From Phycisphaerae bacterium RAS2 (GTDB lineage: Bacteria > Planctomycetota > Phycisphaerae > UBA1845 > UTPLA1): a stretch of DNA of 64,000 nucleotides. Position numbers and translations under genes: made by a program. This document shows, piece after piece, positions 29,051-39,795 of the stretch. Below the pieces are notes generated by a model. The model searched no databases. It had not been told where the DNA came from and was given only the letters and a program-made list of their open reading frames with translations. The stretch is taken from contig CP036352.1 in the NCBI GenBank assembly GCA_007753915.1, positions 682,001 to 746,000 of the forward strand, written 5' to 3'. Numbering within the stretch: position 1 is the first letter of the stretch; each line of letters opens with the position of its first letter.

Positions 29051-29122
29051 TTGATTGATGCTCGATCGACTGTCGATTGACACGTTCAACAGTCGATTGG
29101 GGTCCGACCGAGCCTCGATCGA
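29051..29122. repeat. cluster of TCGAT-containing repeats, possible operator array
   Basis: CTCGATCGA occurs at 29061-29069 and 29114-29122, and GTCGATTG at 29072-29079 and 29092-29099, giving an outer pair around an inner pair. TTGATTGAT (29051-29059) flanks them. The array lies between divergent genes (28930 minus, 29210 plus) just upstream of a candidate promoter, so it could be a set of regulator sites. The rest of the 280-base gap shows no gene. Confidence 0.45.
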
Positions 29123-29131
29123 GCGGCTGAC

Positions 29132-29159
29132 TTTACAAAGGCCCTGCCATCGCTAGAAT
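29132..29159 (+). promoter_or_regulatory. candidate promoter of the 428-aa unknown gene
   Basis: TTTACA (29132-29137), 16 bases, TAGAAT (29154-29159), located about 50 bases before ATG 29210 and ten bases after the TCGAT repeat cluster. Confidence 0.4.
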
Positions 29160-29209
29160 TTGTTCATGGGTTGGGTTGAGAGGAAGCAAGCACTTCAAAG
29201 GGTCAATCT

Positions 29210-30496
29210 ATGGACGAGCCTGATCCCGAGAATAAGTCCCCCTGCTCGGCGTTGCCTGCTTGGCTTATCTGCCCGACTTCTAATGAGACGTCTCTTTGGA
29301 TTGCTGATCTCAAGCGTAGGATGAAGGCCCACAAGAACCAGCACAAGCTACTTACGGAATACGGAAGACTTATCGAAAATAGCCCCTCGGATTACCGTTT
29401 TGTGAAAGTAGCCGATCTTCTCAAAGAGACCAAATTGAACGTAGATGAATTGAATAGTGCTCGCGCACTACTTAACGAGAAATCGTACGGGCTGGTTAAC
29501 GATGCGCAGCAATCTGGCTCGCCGGACAGCGCAACTAAGGAAGCCGTACTATGCAAGCCATGGATAGCACTGCTGCTGTATACAACCAATGCTGGGCAGG
29601 ATTACTTTGTATGCTCAAGAGAAGCCAACGAGAAGGCTCAGCAACTTCCCCGTGGTTTATTGGACTATTTGTTTCCCCACAGTGCAAGTCATGACCAACC
29701 TTCTTCGCCTCCCTCAAACCCCAAAGTGGATGAAGACCCCTTGCGTGCTTTGGCTGATAGATTTCTGTCGTCTGTAAGCAAGCTTGAGTGCGATGACATG
29801 GCACTCCGAGTGCGCGTGCGCGACCGCATTCTGGAGTCTACCACTGACGCATTGGGAGAAATTCGCGAGGTCAGGTTGAAGAAGCAAAATTTGGGATTGC
29901 AGGAATACCAGAACAAAGTTAAATCCCTCCTCGATTCACAGTGCATTCTCGCAGTCTGCGGCAAGAAAGGTCTGGCGGACGAATCCAGCCGATTGAAGTA
30001 CTTCGAGATGTTTTATGAGTTTGCCGAGAAGCGCAAGCCCATGACAGGCACCGCACCTATCACGGTTTGCAGAATCTTCATCGAGGATGAAGAAAATCGG
30101 GGTGAGATAGAAGCGACGATTGGCGAACACCGTGATCGCCATGCAAGTGGTGTCGCTGCAATAACAGTGAAGCTAGCTGGGCTAACCGCCCTGCCGAAAG
30201 CCGACCGTGAGATTGCTGCCTCGTTGAGAACTGGTTCGGGATTTCTTCTATTTGTGAAACAACACCCCAATCGAACGGTAGCTCTCATCCATGAAGGCGC
30301 AGCCGGAGAACTGGTGTTCACAGAACTCCGCGCACCTCCGAGCGTGTACGAGCTGATGTCACTGTGGCGGTCGTTGTGCGAACAGTCCGATGAATACTTG
30401 GGCCAAGACTCATTTGTCGCCCTCAAAGGTGGGCAAGTAGGGCCCACCAAGAAGCAGCTTGACGAGTTCCTTGTCCGTGTCTTTGGAGGCTTCTGA
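29210..30496 (+). CDS. unknown 428-aa island protein
   Basis: Cytoplasmic-looking protein without signal peptide or membrane helices. Visible parts are a basic helical N-terminal region (WIADLKRRMKAHKNQHKLLT), a likely winged-helix-like or helical stretch around residues 60-100 (VADLLKETKLNVDELNSARA), and a C-terminal mixed domain (ITVCRIFIEDEENRGEIEAT). The codon use is lower in GC than that of the flanking chromosome, a sign of transfer. It stands alone behind its own promoter and repeat cluster. I can assign no family; island position makes a defence or regulatory role possible but unproven. Confidence 0.65.
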   Translation: MDEPDPENKSPCSALPAWLICPTSNETSLWIADLKRRMKAHKNQHKLLTEYGRLIENSPSDYRFVKVADLLKETKLNVDELNSARALLNEKSYGLVNDAQQSGSPDSATKEAVLCKPWIALLLYTTNAGQDYFVCSREANEKAQQLPRGLLDYLFPHSASHDQPSSPPSNPKVDEDPLRALADRFLSSVSKLECDDMALRVRVRDRILESTTDALGEIREVRLKKQNLGLQEYQNKVKSLLDSQCILAVCGKKGLADESSRLKYFEMFYEFAEKRKPMTGTAPITVCRIFIEDEENRGEIEATIGEHRDRHASGVAAITVKLAGLTALPKADREIAASLRTGSGFLLFVKQHPNRTVALIHEGAAGELVFTELRAPPSVYELMSLWRSLCEQSDEYLGQDSFVALKGGQVGPTKKQLDEFLVRVFGGF

Positions 30497-30509
30497 AGTA
30501 TGCTCCATC

Positions 30510-31466
30510 TCAAGGAATGAGCCGATTTTTGGCGTCACCTCTTGTGAATCGGCCGATATTTTCGATCGCAGCCTCGCGGAGCCGATTTAATGATACATCG
30601 GTTTTAAAACCGATGTGAGGACACAAGACCGCGTTGCCGAGGGATTGGAGTGGGTGGACCGTGCTAGTAAGCGGCTCGGTGTCAAACACATCGATGCCCG
30701 CGCCGGCGATTCGGTGCTTCCGAAGCGCCTCGACCAAGGCGGTCGTGTCGACGATCGCCGCCCGGGCAACGTTGATCAATACAGCCGACGGCTTCATTGC
30801 CGCGAATTTTGCTGCATCAATGTAACGGTGGGTCTCCGCCGACGCCGGGAGGTGAAGCACAACAACGTCCGCCTCTCGAAGTAGAGCTTGAATGTCATTA
30901 ACGTATTGCCCGCCAGCTGCGACAAAAGCCTCACGTGCCGTCCGGCTCCATCCCAGGATCCTGCATCCGAAGGCCACAAAGCGTTTTGCCGATTCACAGC
31001 CTATCAGCCCGGTGCCAACGATGCCGACGGTCTTTCCGTGGAGTTCTATGCCGGGCGCTACGGCGCGGTCCCAGCAACCCGCGCGAGCATCCTTGTCGGC
31101 TTGGACGAGTTTCCTAAGCACTGCAATAGTCAGGCCAACCGCAAGCTCGGCAACGGCCGTCTTGGAGTAGTCTGGAACGAAGTAAACGGCAGTGCCTCGA
31201 TCACGGCACATCGCTTGGTCAACACCGTCGATGCCGGTAAAGGCGCAACTGACCAGCCGCGCGTTTGGCCAAGGCTCGAGCGTAGCTTTATTAACAGTGT
31301 GCTCCTTTGCAATGAGCACTTCGACTTGCGCTCGAATCTCATCACCAGCAGGTTCGTCGCTGAAGAGCGGCTTGTAAGGGCAACCAAACCGCGCCAAAAG
31401 AGCGACGGCGATGTCCTTCGTGAATCCCAAGTCGCGCGGAATCCAGACATATTTGTCAGAATCCAT
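30510..31466 (-). CDS. D-isomer-specific 2-hydroxyacid dehydrogenase
   Basis: 318 aa from ATG 31466 (AAAGG about eight bases upstream). It is NAD(P)-dependent: the Rossmann loop is VGIVGTGLIGCESAKRF. The catalytic residues of the family are present: Arg in LINVARAAIVDTTALVEAL, Glu in GIDVFDTEPL and His in LCPHIGFKTD. It reduces a 2-keto acid or oxidises a D-2-hydroxyacid; the exact substrate (glycerate, phosphoglycerate or lactate type) cannot be told. It is convergent with the 428-aa gene, with 13 bases between the stops. Confidence 0.88.
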   Translation of the reverse strand: MDSDKYVWIPRDLGFTKDIAVALLARFGCPYKPLFSDEPAGDEIRAQVEVLIAKEHTVNKATLEPWPNARLVSCAFTGIDGVDQAMCRDRGTAVYFVPDYSKTAVAELAVGLTIAVLRKLVQADKDARAGCWDRAVAPGIELHGKTVGIVGTGLIGCESAKRFVAFGCRILGWSRTAREAFVAAGGQYVNDIQALLREADVVVLHLPASAETHRYIDAAKFAAMKPSAVLINVARAAIVDTTALVEALRKHRIAGAGIDVFDTEPLTSTVHPLQSLGNAVLCPHIGFKTDVSLNRLREAAIENIGRFTRGDAKNRLIP

Positions 31467-31812
31467 TATGTGCCTTTCGTGATCACTAATGCCTATACAA
31501 GGCATTATTGGCGATCCGGTCCCTGCATCCTATCACTCGTCGCCCGTCCATGAATGCGATTTCGTGAATCAGGATACCATGGCGCATCGGCACAGGCCGC
31601 AAATTCGCCAATATCACATTTGGGGTGCACGAAATCCCATTGCTCTTGTGGAAACGCGACCAAGAGAACTTGGATATCACAGCCACTCCGCAGACATAAC
31701 AGCCGTTTCCAGTATTTGCTCATTCCATGGACTATCAGGAACCGCTCCCTTCATTAACGCGGATACTTGCCGGCTCCCTGCAACCAATCGCCATGAAATG
31801 TATGATGCCTGC
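31467..31812. other. intergenic region between divergent island genes
   Basis: About 345 bases between the dehydrogenase and the SUI1-domain gene. Short frames exist on both strands but none shows a family or ribosome site. It probably holds the two divergent promoters; I cannot place them with confidence. Confidence 0.35.
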
Positions 31813-32169
31813 ATGAGCGGCCTATTCGACGGCACTCCGCTTGAGCGACCCGTGACCTGCGAACATTGCGGCGCGGCAATGGCCGAGTGTCGTTGCTCGC
31901 GCGGCGAGGATGGTCGCGTTGTGCTGCCCAAGGACCAGCCGGTACGCGTTTCGCGAAAGCGAATCAGCGGCGGGCGATTCGTGACGACGATCACCGGGCT
32001 TGTCCTTGGCGACGAGAACAAGGCGGCGATGCTGAAGCGGTTCAAGGCCTCGCTCGGCACCGGCGGCACAATTCAGGATGCTTGCATCGAACTTCAGGGT
32101 GACCACCGCGACAAGCTTGTCGATCTCCTCCGACAAGAAGGCTACCGAGCCAAGCCATCCGGCGGATAG
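31813..32169 (+). CDS. SUI1/eIF1-domain protein (YciH-like)
   Basis: 118 aa from ATG 31813; ATG 31798 in the same frame is an alternative. An N-terminal Cys group (CEHCGAAMAECRC) is followed by a basic stretch. A SUI1 fold comes next: RKRISGGRFVTTITGLVLGD, then LKRFKASLGTGGTIQDACIE and LQGDHRDKLVDLLRQEGYRA. This matches bacterial YciH proteins, relatives of eIF1 thought to influence start-codon fidelity. It lies in the island close to the integrase, and may be a passenger or part of the original chromosome. Confidence 0.82.
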   Translation: MSGLFDGTPLERPVTCEHCGAAMAECRCSRGEDGRVVLPKDQPVRVSRKRISGGRFVTTITGLVLGDENKAAMLKRFKASLGTGGTIQDACIELQGDHRDKLVDLLRQEGYRAKPSGG

Positions 32170-32195
32170 CCCGATGTCCGGTCAATCCGGAGATC

Positions 32196-32477
32196 GTGTC
32201 TGAGAACGACTCTGACATCGGCGTGCTCGTTGGCGATGACGGGAAAGTCTGCTATTGCAACAAGCACAACCGGGGACAGGCCTATTCCTGGGCCGACGTC
32301 CGACGCGCCCTCGAGGGCAAACGACATAATGCGCGCCGCGCATCCTTCCCAACTGACACGCTTCCCCAGTGGCAAGACGTTCCAGCCTCAGCAGTCGGGG
32401 GGAGGCCAACGCGCGTGTTTGTAGTCACCGGCGACCGTGACTGTGACAAAACCCCCGCAACTCCACGGGATTCTTAG
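32196..32477 (+). CDS. small hypothetical protein
   Basis: 93 aa from GTG 32196, 26 bases after the SUI1-domain gene. It starts MSENDSDIGVLVGDDGKVCY and contains CYCNKHNRGQAYSWADVRRA. No domain is recognised and the C-terminal third looks like chance translation. Coding status is uncertain. Confidence 0.35.
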   Translation: MSENDSDIGVLVGDDGKVCYCNKHNRGQAYSWADVRRALEGKRHNARRASFPTDTLPQWQDVPASAVGGRPTRVFVVTGDRDCDKTPATPRDS

Positions 32478-32584
32478 GTTCTGTCACCTGTCACGCGGTG
32501 GAGCGGCCCCAAAGAGCCTGTTTCGGCAGCGGCGAAGGCGGGGTTTGGACTCGCAGGCGGGCCGCATCGTATCGTCGAGTTAGA

Positions 32585-32618
32585 CGGCTTACGAAGTCCG
32601 GCGGAAGGCCGTAAGCCG
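32585..32618. repeat. inverted repeat upstream of the integrase
   Basis: CGGCTTACG (32585-32593) pairs with CGTAAGCCG (32610-32618) around a 16-base loop, about 30 bases before the integrase start. It could be a regulatory hairpin or part of an attachment or excision site. The region 32478-32650 otherwise shows no gene. Confidence 0.4.
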
Positions 32619-32650
32619 GTCAATAGTAGAAACAGTGAGGCAAGCAAGTA

Positions 32651-34429
<1,779 letters not shown>

Positions 34430-34442
34430 AGGAGACACAACC

Positions 34443-36089
34443 ATGAGTACGCGCAAGGAGTTGGGCCGGGCCGTCGGGTCGGGCATCTCGGGGCATGCGT
34501 TCGGCGATGTTTCGGCATGGATCGTTCGCTCGCGTGCGGTTCGGCGCGTGTGCGTCGTTGCAGCCGTTGCCGGCCTGGCGTTCGCGGCGTTCTCGACACC
34601 TGTGGCGTATGCCGGACCGGATGAGAAGCCGGGGAGCCTGACGGAATTGCAGTCCCAATTGCGAAAAGAGTATCGCAGCGGGAATTATGAGGCGGCGCTG
34701 AAGACCGCCGAGAAGATTCAGTCGATGCAGCCGGGCGAGGTGTACGCGATGTACAACGTGGCGTGCATGAACTGCCTGACAGGCAAGCACGACGAGGCGT
34801 ACAAGTGGCTGGAGAAAGCGATCGACGCGGGCTATCGCGACGCCGACGGGTTGATCGAGGATTCGGATTTTCGCACGATTCGAGGTGAAGACCGCTTTCG
34901 CGATCTCGTGCGGCGCATTCGAGCCGCAACTCCGGAGGCGAAGCAAGGCAGCGGCGTCGCGGATGCGCGCAAGAAGGACCCGCCCGCGCCGGTGAAGAAG
35001 GCCAGCGACCGTCAGCCCGAGGAAGAAGACGAGGGCGACAAGCCCAAGAAGGACGCGAAACCCAAGAAGGTTGTCAAGAAACTGTCGCCGCAGGAGGCGA
35101 GTGAGAAGATCAACGAACTGACGCAGGAGTTGATCGAGGTCTCCAGCGAGGGAGAAAAGGAAAAAGCGCTGAAGCTGGCGACCGAGGCGTACGAGATCGC
35201 CAAGGCGTCGGAAGTGGGGGGGTTGATTTCTCTCACGTCGTACAACATGGCGTGCATGCATTCATTGAAGAAAAACACGGACGAGGCGTTCAAGTACCTG
35301 GAGGAGGCCATTGGCGCCGGTGGATTCGGGCGCGACATGAAGGAGCAGATGGAGGGCGACAGCGATCTGGATCACATCCGCAAGGACGCGCGCTACAAGA
35401 AACTGCTGGAGAAGGCCAAGAACGCGCAGCCACCTGCGGCGGCGCGCGGCGGTCGGCGCGGCGCAGCCGATAAGAAGGTCGGCTTCCGCTACGAAGTGAC
35501 GACGCCCAAGGGATTGAACAAGAGCAAGGCGGCGCCGCTGGTCGTGGCACTGCACGGGTTCGGCAGTTCAGCAGCGGAGGAGAAGGACACATGGCGCGAA
35601 GCGGCGGCGAGCGCCGGCGCGATCCTGCTGACGCCGCAGGGGACGAACCAGCGCGGCTCGTCGTACAACTGGGGCGACAACCTCGACGAGATCGAGGAGA
35701 ACATCATGTCGGCGATCGACGACGTGATGGACAAGCAGAAAATCGACAAGAAGAAGATTGTCATCGTTGGGTTCTCGCAGGGGGGCTGGGCTGCTTATTC
35801 GTTGGCCCTTCGCAACCCCGACACGTTCTGCGGCGTCATTCCGGTTTGCGGATTGTGCAAGGAGTCCGAGTCGGCCTTTGATGACGACGCCGTGAAGAAC
35901 CTTCGCGTGTGCATTCTGTACGGCTCCGACGACGAGGACGAGATCCTCGATTCCAACAAGAAGGCAGCCGAGAAGTTCAAGCAGAGCGGGGCGAAAGTCT
36001 CGATCAAGGCCTACGACGGCGGCCATGCGTATCCCTCCGACACCGACGAGGCCTTGGCTGACGCGCTGAAGTTTGTTTTGAACAACTGA
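34443..36089 (+). CDS. exported TPR protein with C-terminal alpha/beta-hydrolase domain
   Basis: 548 aa with an N-terminal signal peptide (hydrophobic core VVAAVAGLAFAAFSTPVAYA, residues about 38-57). Two TPR-like blocks follow (YNVACMNCLTGKHDEAYKWL and SYNMACMHSLKKNTDEAFKY), separated by a Lys/Pro-rich linker. Residues about 345-548 form a phospholipase/carboxylesterase-type hydrolase: LVVALHGFGSS (oxyanion region), VIVGFSQGGWAAYSLAL (nucleophile Ser in GFSQG), Asp in YGSDDEDE and His in YDGGHAYP. It is a periplasmic or surface esterase of unknown substrate. RBS GGAG lies before ATG. Confidence 0.85.
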   Translation: MSTRKELGRAVGSGISGHAFGDVSAWIVRSRAVRRVCVVAAVAGLAFAAFSTPVAYAGPDEKPGSLTELQSQLRKEYRSGNYEAALKTAEKIQSMQPGEVYAMYNVACMNCLTGKHDEAYKWLEKAIDAGYRDADGLIEDSDFRTIRGEDRFRDLVRRIRAATPEAKQGSGVADARKKDPPAPVKKASDRQPEEEDEGDKPKKDAKPKKVVKKLSPQEASEKINELTQELIEVSSEGEKEKALKLATEAYEIAKASEVGGLISLTSYNMACMHSLKKNTDEAFKYLEEAIGAGGFGRDMKEQMEGDSDLDHIRKDARYKKLLEKAKNAQPPAAARGGRRGAADKKVGFRYEVTTPKGLNKSKAAPLVVALHGFGSSAAEEKDTWREAAASAGAILLTPQGTNQRGSSYNWGDNLDEIEENIMSAIDDVMDKQKIDKKKIVIVGFSQGGWAAYSLALRNPDTFCGVIPVCGLCKESESAFDDDAVKNLRVCILYGSDDEDEILDSNKKAAEKFKQSGAKVSIKAYDGGHAYPSDTDEALADALKFVLNN

Positions 36090-36178
36090 CGGCAGCCCAG
36101 CCATTTTCCATTCCGGTCACCGGCGCACGCGACCGCCATCGCGAGCGCTGCCGGTGCGCCCGCATGACGGTTGGCGGC

Positions 36179-36184
36179 TACAAT
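36179..36184 (+). promoter_or_regulatory. -10 box of the helicase gene
   Basis: TACAAT within GGCGGCTACAATGCG, 25 bases before ATG 36209. No -35 is visible. Confidence 0.35.
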
Positions 36185-36208
36185 GCGCGCCAATCGGGGC
36201 GAGGGTTC

Positions 36209-38401
36209 ATGGACACCGACGCATTGTTTGATGATCTGACCGAGCCGCAGCGACAGGCCGTCGCGCACACCGACGGGCCGTTGCTCGTGCTGGCGGGGGC
36301 CGGGTCGGGCAAGACGCGCGTGATCACGCGGCGTGCGGCGTACATCGCGGCGACGGTCGCCTCGCCGGATCAGATTCTCGCGATCACGTTCACGAACAAG
36401 GCCGCGGGCGAGATGCGCGATCGCATCGCAAACCTGGGCGCGCTGGGCGACGGGCCTTACGCGCGGATGTGGGTCTGCACGTTTCACAGCCTCTGCGCAC
36501 GGCTGCTGCGGCTGTACGCCGATGCGGCGGGGGTGTCGCGTTCGTTCACGATTCTGGATGACGGCGACCGGGCGAAACTTGTTCGAGAGGCCATCGAGGC
36601 GAGCGAGTTGCGCGTGGAGAACTGGACGCCGTCGTCCGTCGAGCACGCGATCAGCGACGCGAAGAACAATCTTCTGACGCCGCAGGCCTATGCCGACCAA
36701 TCGATGGATTTTCACGGTCGGACGGTGGCGCGCATCTATGAGAACTACCAGGCGCTGCTGGCCCGCAATCAGGCGGTGGACTTCGATGATCTGCTGATGC
36801 TCACGGCGCGCTTGCTTACCGAACAGGACGATGTTCGCGCGACCCTGTCGGATCGTTTTCGTTATTTGCTGATCGACGAGTATCAGGACACGAACCACGC
36901 GCAATACGTCATCGCCAGTCGCCTCGCCGCAGCCCGGCGGAACATCTGCGCCACGGGCGACCCCGACCAGTCGATCTATGCGTGGCGCGGCGCGAACATC
37001 CAGAATATTCTCGATTTCGAGGAGGAATATCCCGACGCGACGGTGATTCGGCTGGAGCAGAACTTTCGGTCGACCGCGGCGATTCTCGCGGCGGCGTCGG
37101 CCGTCATCGCCTGCAACCAGCGGCGCAAGGACAAAGCGCTCTGGACCGAGCAGGAGAGCGGCCCGGCCGTGCGCGTTTGGCGCTGCGAGGACGAGCGAGC
37201 GGAGGCGCAGCGCATCGCAGAAGACATCGCCTGGCACCTGCGCGAGGGTCGGACCGGCGGCGATGTCGCCGTGTTCTACCGCGTCAACGCGATGAGCCGC
37301 GCGATTGAGGATGCATTGCGCACGGCGGGTATTCCGTATCAGATCGCGCGCGGCGTGGAGTTCTACAATCGCAAGGAGATTCGGGATGTGCTGGCGTATC
37401 TGCGCGCGATCGTGAACCCGGCCGATCAGCCGGCGTTGTTTCGCGCGATGAGTAACCCTTCGCGCGGGATCGGCGCGGCCACGCAGGCCAAGATTCGCGC
37501 GCTGGCCGACCAGCATGGAATCACCGTAAGTGACGCGCTGGAGCAGCTCGCGGCCGGAGGCGGTGCGTTGGGGAAGAAGCTGAAAGCTTTTGCGAGCTTG
37601 ATGCGACACTTGCGTGCGATGCCGTCGCAGCCCGTTCGACCGATCGTGGAAGCTGTGTTGAGCGAGGCGGGATTTGATCCGTCGGCTGGCGGCGGGCAGC
37701 GGTCGCTGGGAGGTGACACGTCGGGGTGGCTGGAGAGCGACGCGGTGGAGAACGTGCGCGAGTTGGTGACAGCCGCGCGGCAGTTTGATCAGGACAACCC
37801 CGAGGGCACGCTGACCGACTGGCTGCAACAGATCAGCCTCGTGTCGGATACGGACGCGCTGGACGAGCAGGGCGGCGCGGTGACGCTGATGACGCTGCAC
37901 ACGGCGAAGGGGCTGGAATTTCCGCTGGTGTACATCGCCGGACTGGAGGAGAACCTGCTGCCGCATCGCCGGGCACTGCGCGAGGGCGAGGACGACATCG
38001 AGGAGGAGCGGCGACTGTTCTTCGTGGGCATGACGAGGGCGATGGACTCCCTGACGATCACGCACGCGAAGTATCGCATGACCCGCGGCATCACGGAGCG
38101 CTCGGCGGCGTCGCGGTTCTTGAGTGAGTTGCCGGAGGGCGGCGTGGAACAGGAGTCGTTCGAGATCGAGCGCGATCGGGCGCGCGGCCATCTCGGTGAG
38201 TTCAACGAGGGCGACGAAGCGTTTGACGCGTCGGGCTATCATCCGGGTCAGCGCGTTCGGCACGACGAGTACGGCGAGGGGACGGTGCTGAACGTGGAGA
38301 CGCGCGGGCGAGCGCCGTACGTGCGCATTCATTTCGACTGCGGCGAGCGCAGCTTCGCGCTGGAGCATGTATCGTTATACATCATGGATGGGGAGTGTTA
38401 G
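36209..38401 (+). CDS. UvrD/PcrA-type superfamily 1 DNA helicase
   Basis: 730 aa from ATG 36209 (GAGGG upstream). It translocates 3'-5' on DNA in repair and replication-fork rescue. Helicase motifs in order: LTEPQRQAVAH (Q motif), LAGAGSGKTRVIT (Walker A), AITFTNKAAGEMRDR (Ia), LLIDEYQDTN (II), TGDPDQSIYAWRGA (III), LEQNFRSTAAIL (IV), VTLMTLHTAKGLEFPLVYIA (V) and EERRLFFVGMTRAMDSL (VI). The C-terminal tail has the PcrA-like GQRVRHDEYGEGTVL domain. A long frame opposite it is a shadow. Confidence 0.95.
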   Translation: MDTDALFDDLTEPQRQAVAHTDGPLLVLAGAGSGKTRVITRRAAYIAATVASPDQILAITFTNKAAGEMRDRIANLGALGDGPYARMWVCTFHSLCARLLRLYADAAGVSRSFTILDDGDRAKLVREAIEASELRVENWTPSSVEHAISDAKNNLLTPQAYADQSMDFHGRTVARIYENYQALLARNQAVDFDDLLMLTARLLTEQDDVRATLSDRFRYLLIDEYQDTNHAQYVIASRLAAARRNICATGDPDQSIYAWRGANIQNILDFEEEYPDATVIRLEQNFRSTAAILAAASAVIACNQRRKDKALWTEQESGPAVRVWRCEDERAEAQRIAEDIAWHLREGRTGGDVAVFYRVNAMSRAIEDALRTAGIPYQIARGVEFYNRKEIRDVLAYLRAIVNPADQPALFRAMSNPSRGIGAATQAKIRALADQHGITVSDALEQLAAGGGALGKKLKAFASLMRHLRAMPSQPVRPIVEAVLSEAGFDPSAGGGQRSLGGDTSGWLESDAVENVRELVTAARQFDQDNPEGTLTDWLQQISLVSDTDALDEQGGAVTLMTLHTAKGLEFPLVYIAGLEENLLPHRRALREGEDDIEEERRLFFVGMTRAMDSLTITHAKYRMTRGITERSAASRFLSELPEGGVEQESFEIERDRARGHLGEFNEGDEAFDASGYHPGQRVRHDEYGEGTVLNVETRGRAPYVRIHFDCGERSFALEHVSLYIMDGEC

Positions 38402-38424
38402 ACTGCACGGCCGCGAAGAGTGGA

Positions 38425-38529
38425 GAATGTAGAATGAAGTATGGAGAAAGGGTGCTGAAACGTGTGCAGAGTGCGCGCCGCGATTTGGGCACGACTGTTT
38501 CTCCATTCTTGATACTGCATTCTACATTC
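38425..38529. repeat. long imperfect inverted repeat (hairpin) between helicase and manC
   Basis: GAATGTAGAATG plus GGAGAAA (38425-38449) pair with TTTCTCC plus CATTCTACATTC (38498-38529), enclosing about 50 bases. There is no T-tract, so it is not a simple terminator. It could be a mobile palindromic repeat or an mRNA structure. Confidence 0.55.
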
Positions 38530-38549
38530 GCCACCGAAGGTGGCGCGCC

Positions 38550-39623
38550 ATGAACCACGTCGCCGTTATTCTCGCCGGCGGCTCGGGACGTCGCTTGTGG
38601 CCGTTGAGCCGGGCGGATCGCCCCAAGCAATTGCTACGCATCGTTGAGGGGCAGAGCCTGCTCCGCCATGCTTACGACCGCTTGCGCCTGCGGCTCGCAC
38701 CTTCGAACATCTTTGTCGTCGCGCTGGAGCGGCACCTCGACGCGATCGCCGCGCAACTCGAGGGCATCCCGCGCGAGAATCTCATCGGGGAACCGGTCGG
38801 CCGCGACACGGCCAACGCGATTGCCCTGGCGGCGGCGATTCTGAACGAGCGCCGGCCCGGCTGCACGATGGGCGTCTTCACGGCCGATCACATCATTCGA
38901 CCGATCCAGACGTTCAGCGAAATCGTTGCGAGGGGTTACGAGACGGCCGAAGCCCACGCTGACGCCCTCGTCACGTTCGGCATTCGCCCGACCGAGCCGA
39001 GCACGCAGATGGGTTACATCGAGCGCGGCGAGCCGATCTCGCCCGGCGTGTTCTCGGTCAAATCGTTTCGCGAGAAGCCCGACGCCGCGACGGCGAAGCA
39101 ATATGTCGCGGGCGGCGTGCATGATTGGAACAGCGGAATGTTCGTGTGGCGACTGCCGACGATCGTGGCGGCGCTGCAGCGTCACCTGCCGCAGGCGTGG
39201 GAGACGCTGGTGCGGGTGGCGCCGCAGTGGGGCAGCTCAACGGGCACGCGCGCCGCGGCGGCGGTGTACCCGACACTGACAAAAACAAGCATTGACTACG
39301 CCGTGATGGAGAAGGCGGCGAAGGTGCTTGTGGTCGAGATGCCGCTGGAATGGCACGATCTGGGTCATTGGACGAGCCTGCCGATCGTAGTCGGCGGCGA
39401 CGGCGCGGGGAACACAGTGTCGGCATCGCGGGTGGCGGCCCTGGCGGCGAAGGGCAACATCGTCGTTAGCGAAGAGGATCATCTGATCGCGGCGATCGGC
39501 GTCAGCGATCTGGTGATCGTTCACAGCGCCGATGCGACGCTTATCTGTCACAAGAGCCAGCTTGATCGACTCAAGGAACTCCTCGATGGCATCGGTGGGG
39601 AGTACGGCACGCGCTACGATTGA
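38550..39623 (+). CDS. manC: mannose-1-phosphate guanylyltransferase
   Basis: 357 aa. It makes GDP-mannose from mannose-1-phosphate and GTP for polysaccharide and glycoprotein synthesis. The nucleotidyltransferase loop is VILAGGSGRRLWPLSRADRP with KQLL. Other blocks are GRDTANAIALAAA, FTADHIIRP, GYIERGEPI, FREKPDAATAKQYV, WNSGMFVW and YAVMEKAAKVLVVEM. It is the single-domain (GMP only) form, without a C-terminal isomerase. It starts close after the inverted repeat; the promoter is not clear. Confidence 0.93.
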   Translation: MNHVAVILAGGSGRRLWPLSRADRPKQLLRIVEGQSLLRHAYDRLRLRLAPSNIFVVALERHLDAIAAQLEGIPRENLIGEPVGRDTANAIALAAAILNERRPGCTMGVFTADHIIRPIQTFSEIVARGYETAEAHADALVTFGIRPTEPSTQMGYIERGEPISPGVFSVKSFREKPDAATAKQYVAGGVHDWNSGMFVWRLPTIVAALQRHLPQAWETLVRVAPQWGSSTGTRAAAAVYPTLTKTSIDYAVMEKAAKVLVVEMPLEWHDLGHWTSLPIVVGGDGAGNTVSASRVAALAAKGNIVVSEEDHLIAAIGVSDLVIVHSADATLICHKSQLDRLKELLDGIGGEYGTRYD

Positions 39624-39709
39624 CCACAAACTCGGCGGGGAAATCGTTCAGCAATCGAAGCGTCAACAAGTCGAAGCGCCAATAAGTCGGAGCAATGAAG
39701 GCGAGCGAA

Positions 39710-39733
39710 GCCGACGGATTGGAATCCGTCGGC
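39710..39733. repeat. perfect palindrome GCCGACGGATT/AATCCGTCGGC
   Basis: Eleven-base arms around GG. It follows short repeated words (GAAGCGTCAACAAGTC and GAAGCGCCAATAAGTC, 39658-39687). No T-tract follows, so it is a palindromic repeat or weak hairpin rather than a standard terminator. Confidence 0.5.
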
Positions 39734-39782
39734 GTGTGATCGCACGGATTCCTGATCGCCTCCCAATCCCGGCGCAGAGCGT

Positions 39783-39788
39783 TACAAT
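39783..39788 (+). promoter_or_regulatory. -10 box of ruvX
   Basis: TACAAT in GCGTTACAATATCG, only eight bases before the ruvX ATG at 39796. With so short a leader the transcript may be leaderless. Confidence 0.35.
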
Positions 39789-39795
39789 ATCGCGC

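Noticed and set aside
29051-29122. CRISPR array
   Set aside because: The words are only 8-9 bases, irregularly spaced and in two types, with no cas gene nearby.
31489-31812. N-terminal extension of the SUI1-domain protein by about 108 residues
   Set aside because: The extra sequence is low in coding character, has no family match and no ribosome site; YciH proteins start near the chosen ATG.
36011-38368. 785-codon open frame on the minus strand opposite the UvrD/PcrA helicase
   Set aside because: The plus strand shows every helicase motif in order. The minus frame is Arg/His/Ala-rich with no domain, a normal shadow in GC-rich DNA.
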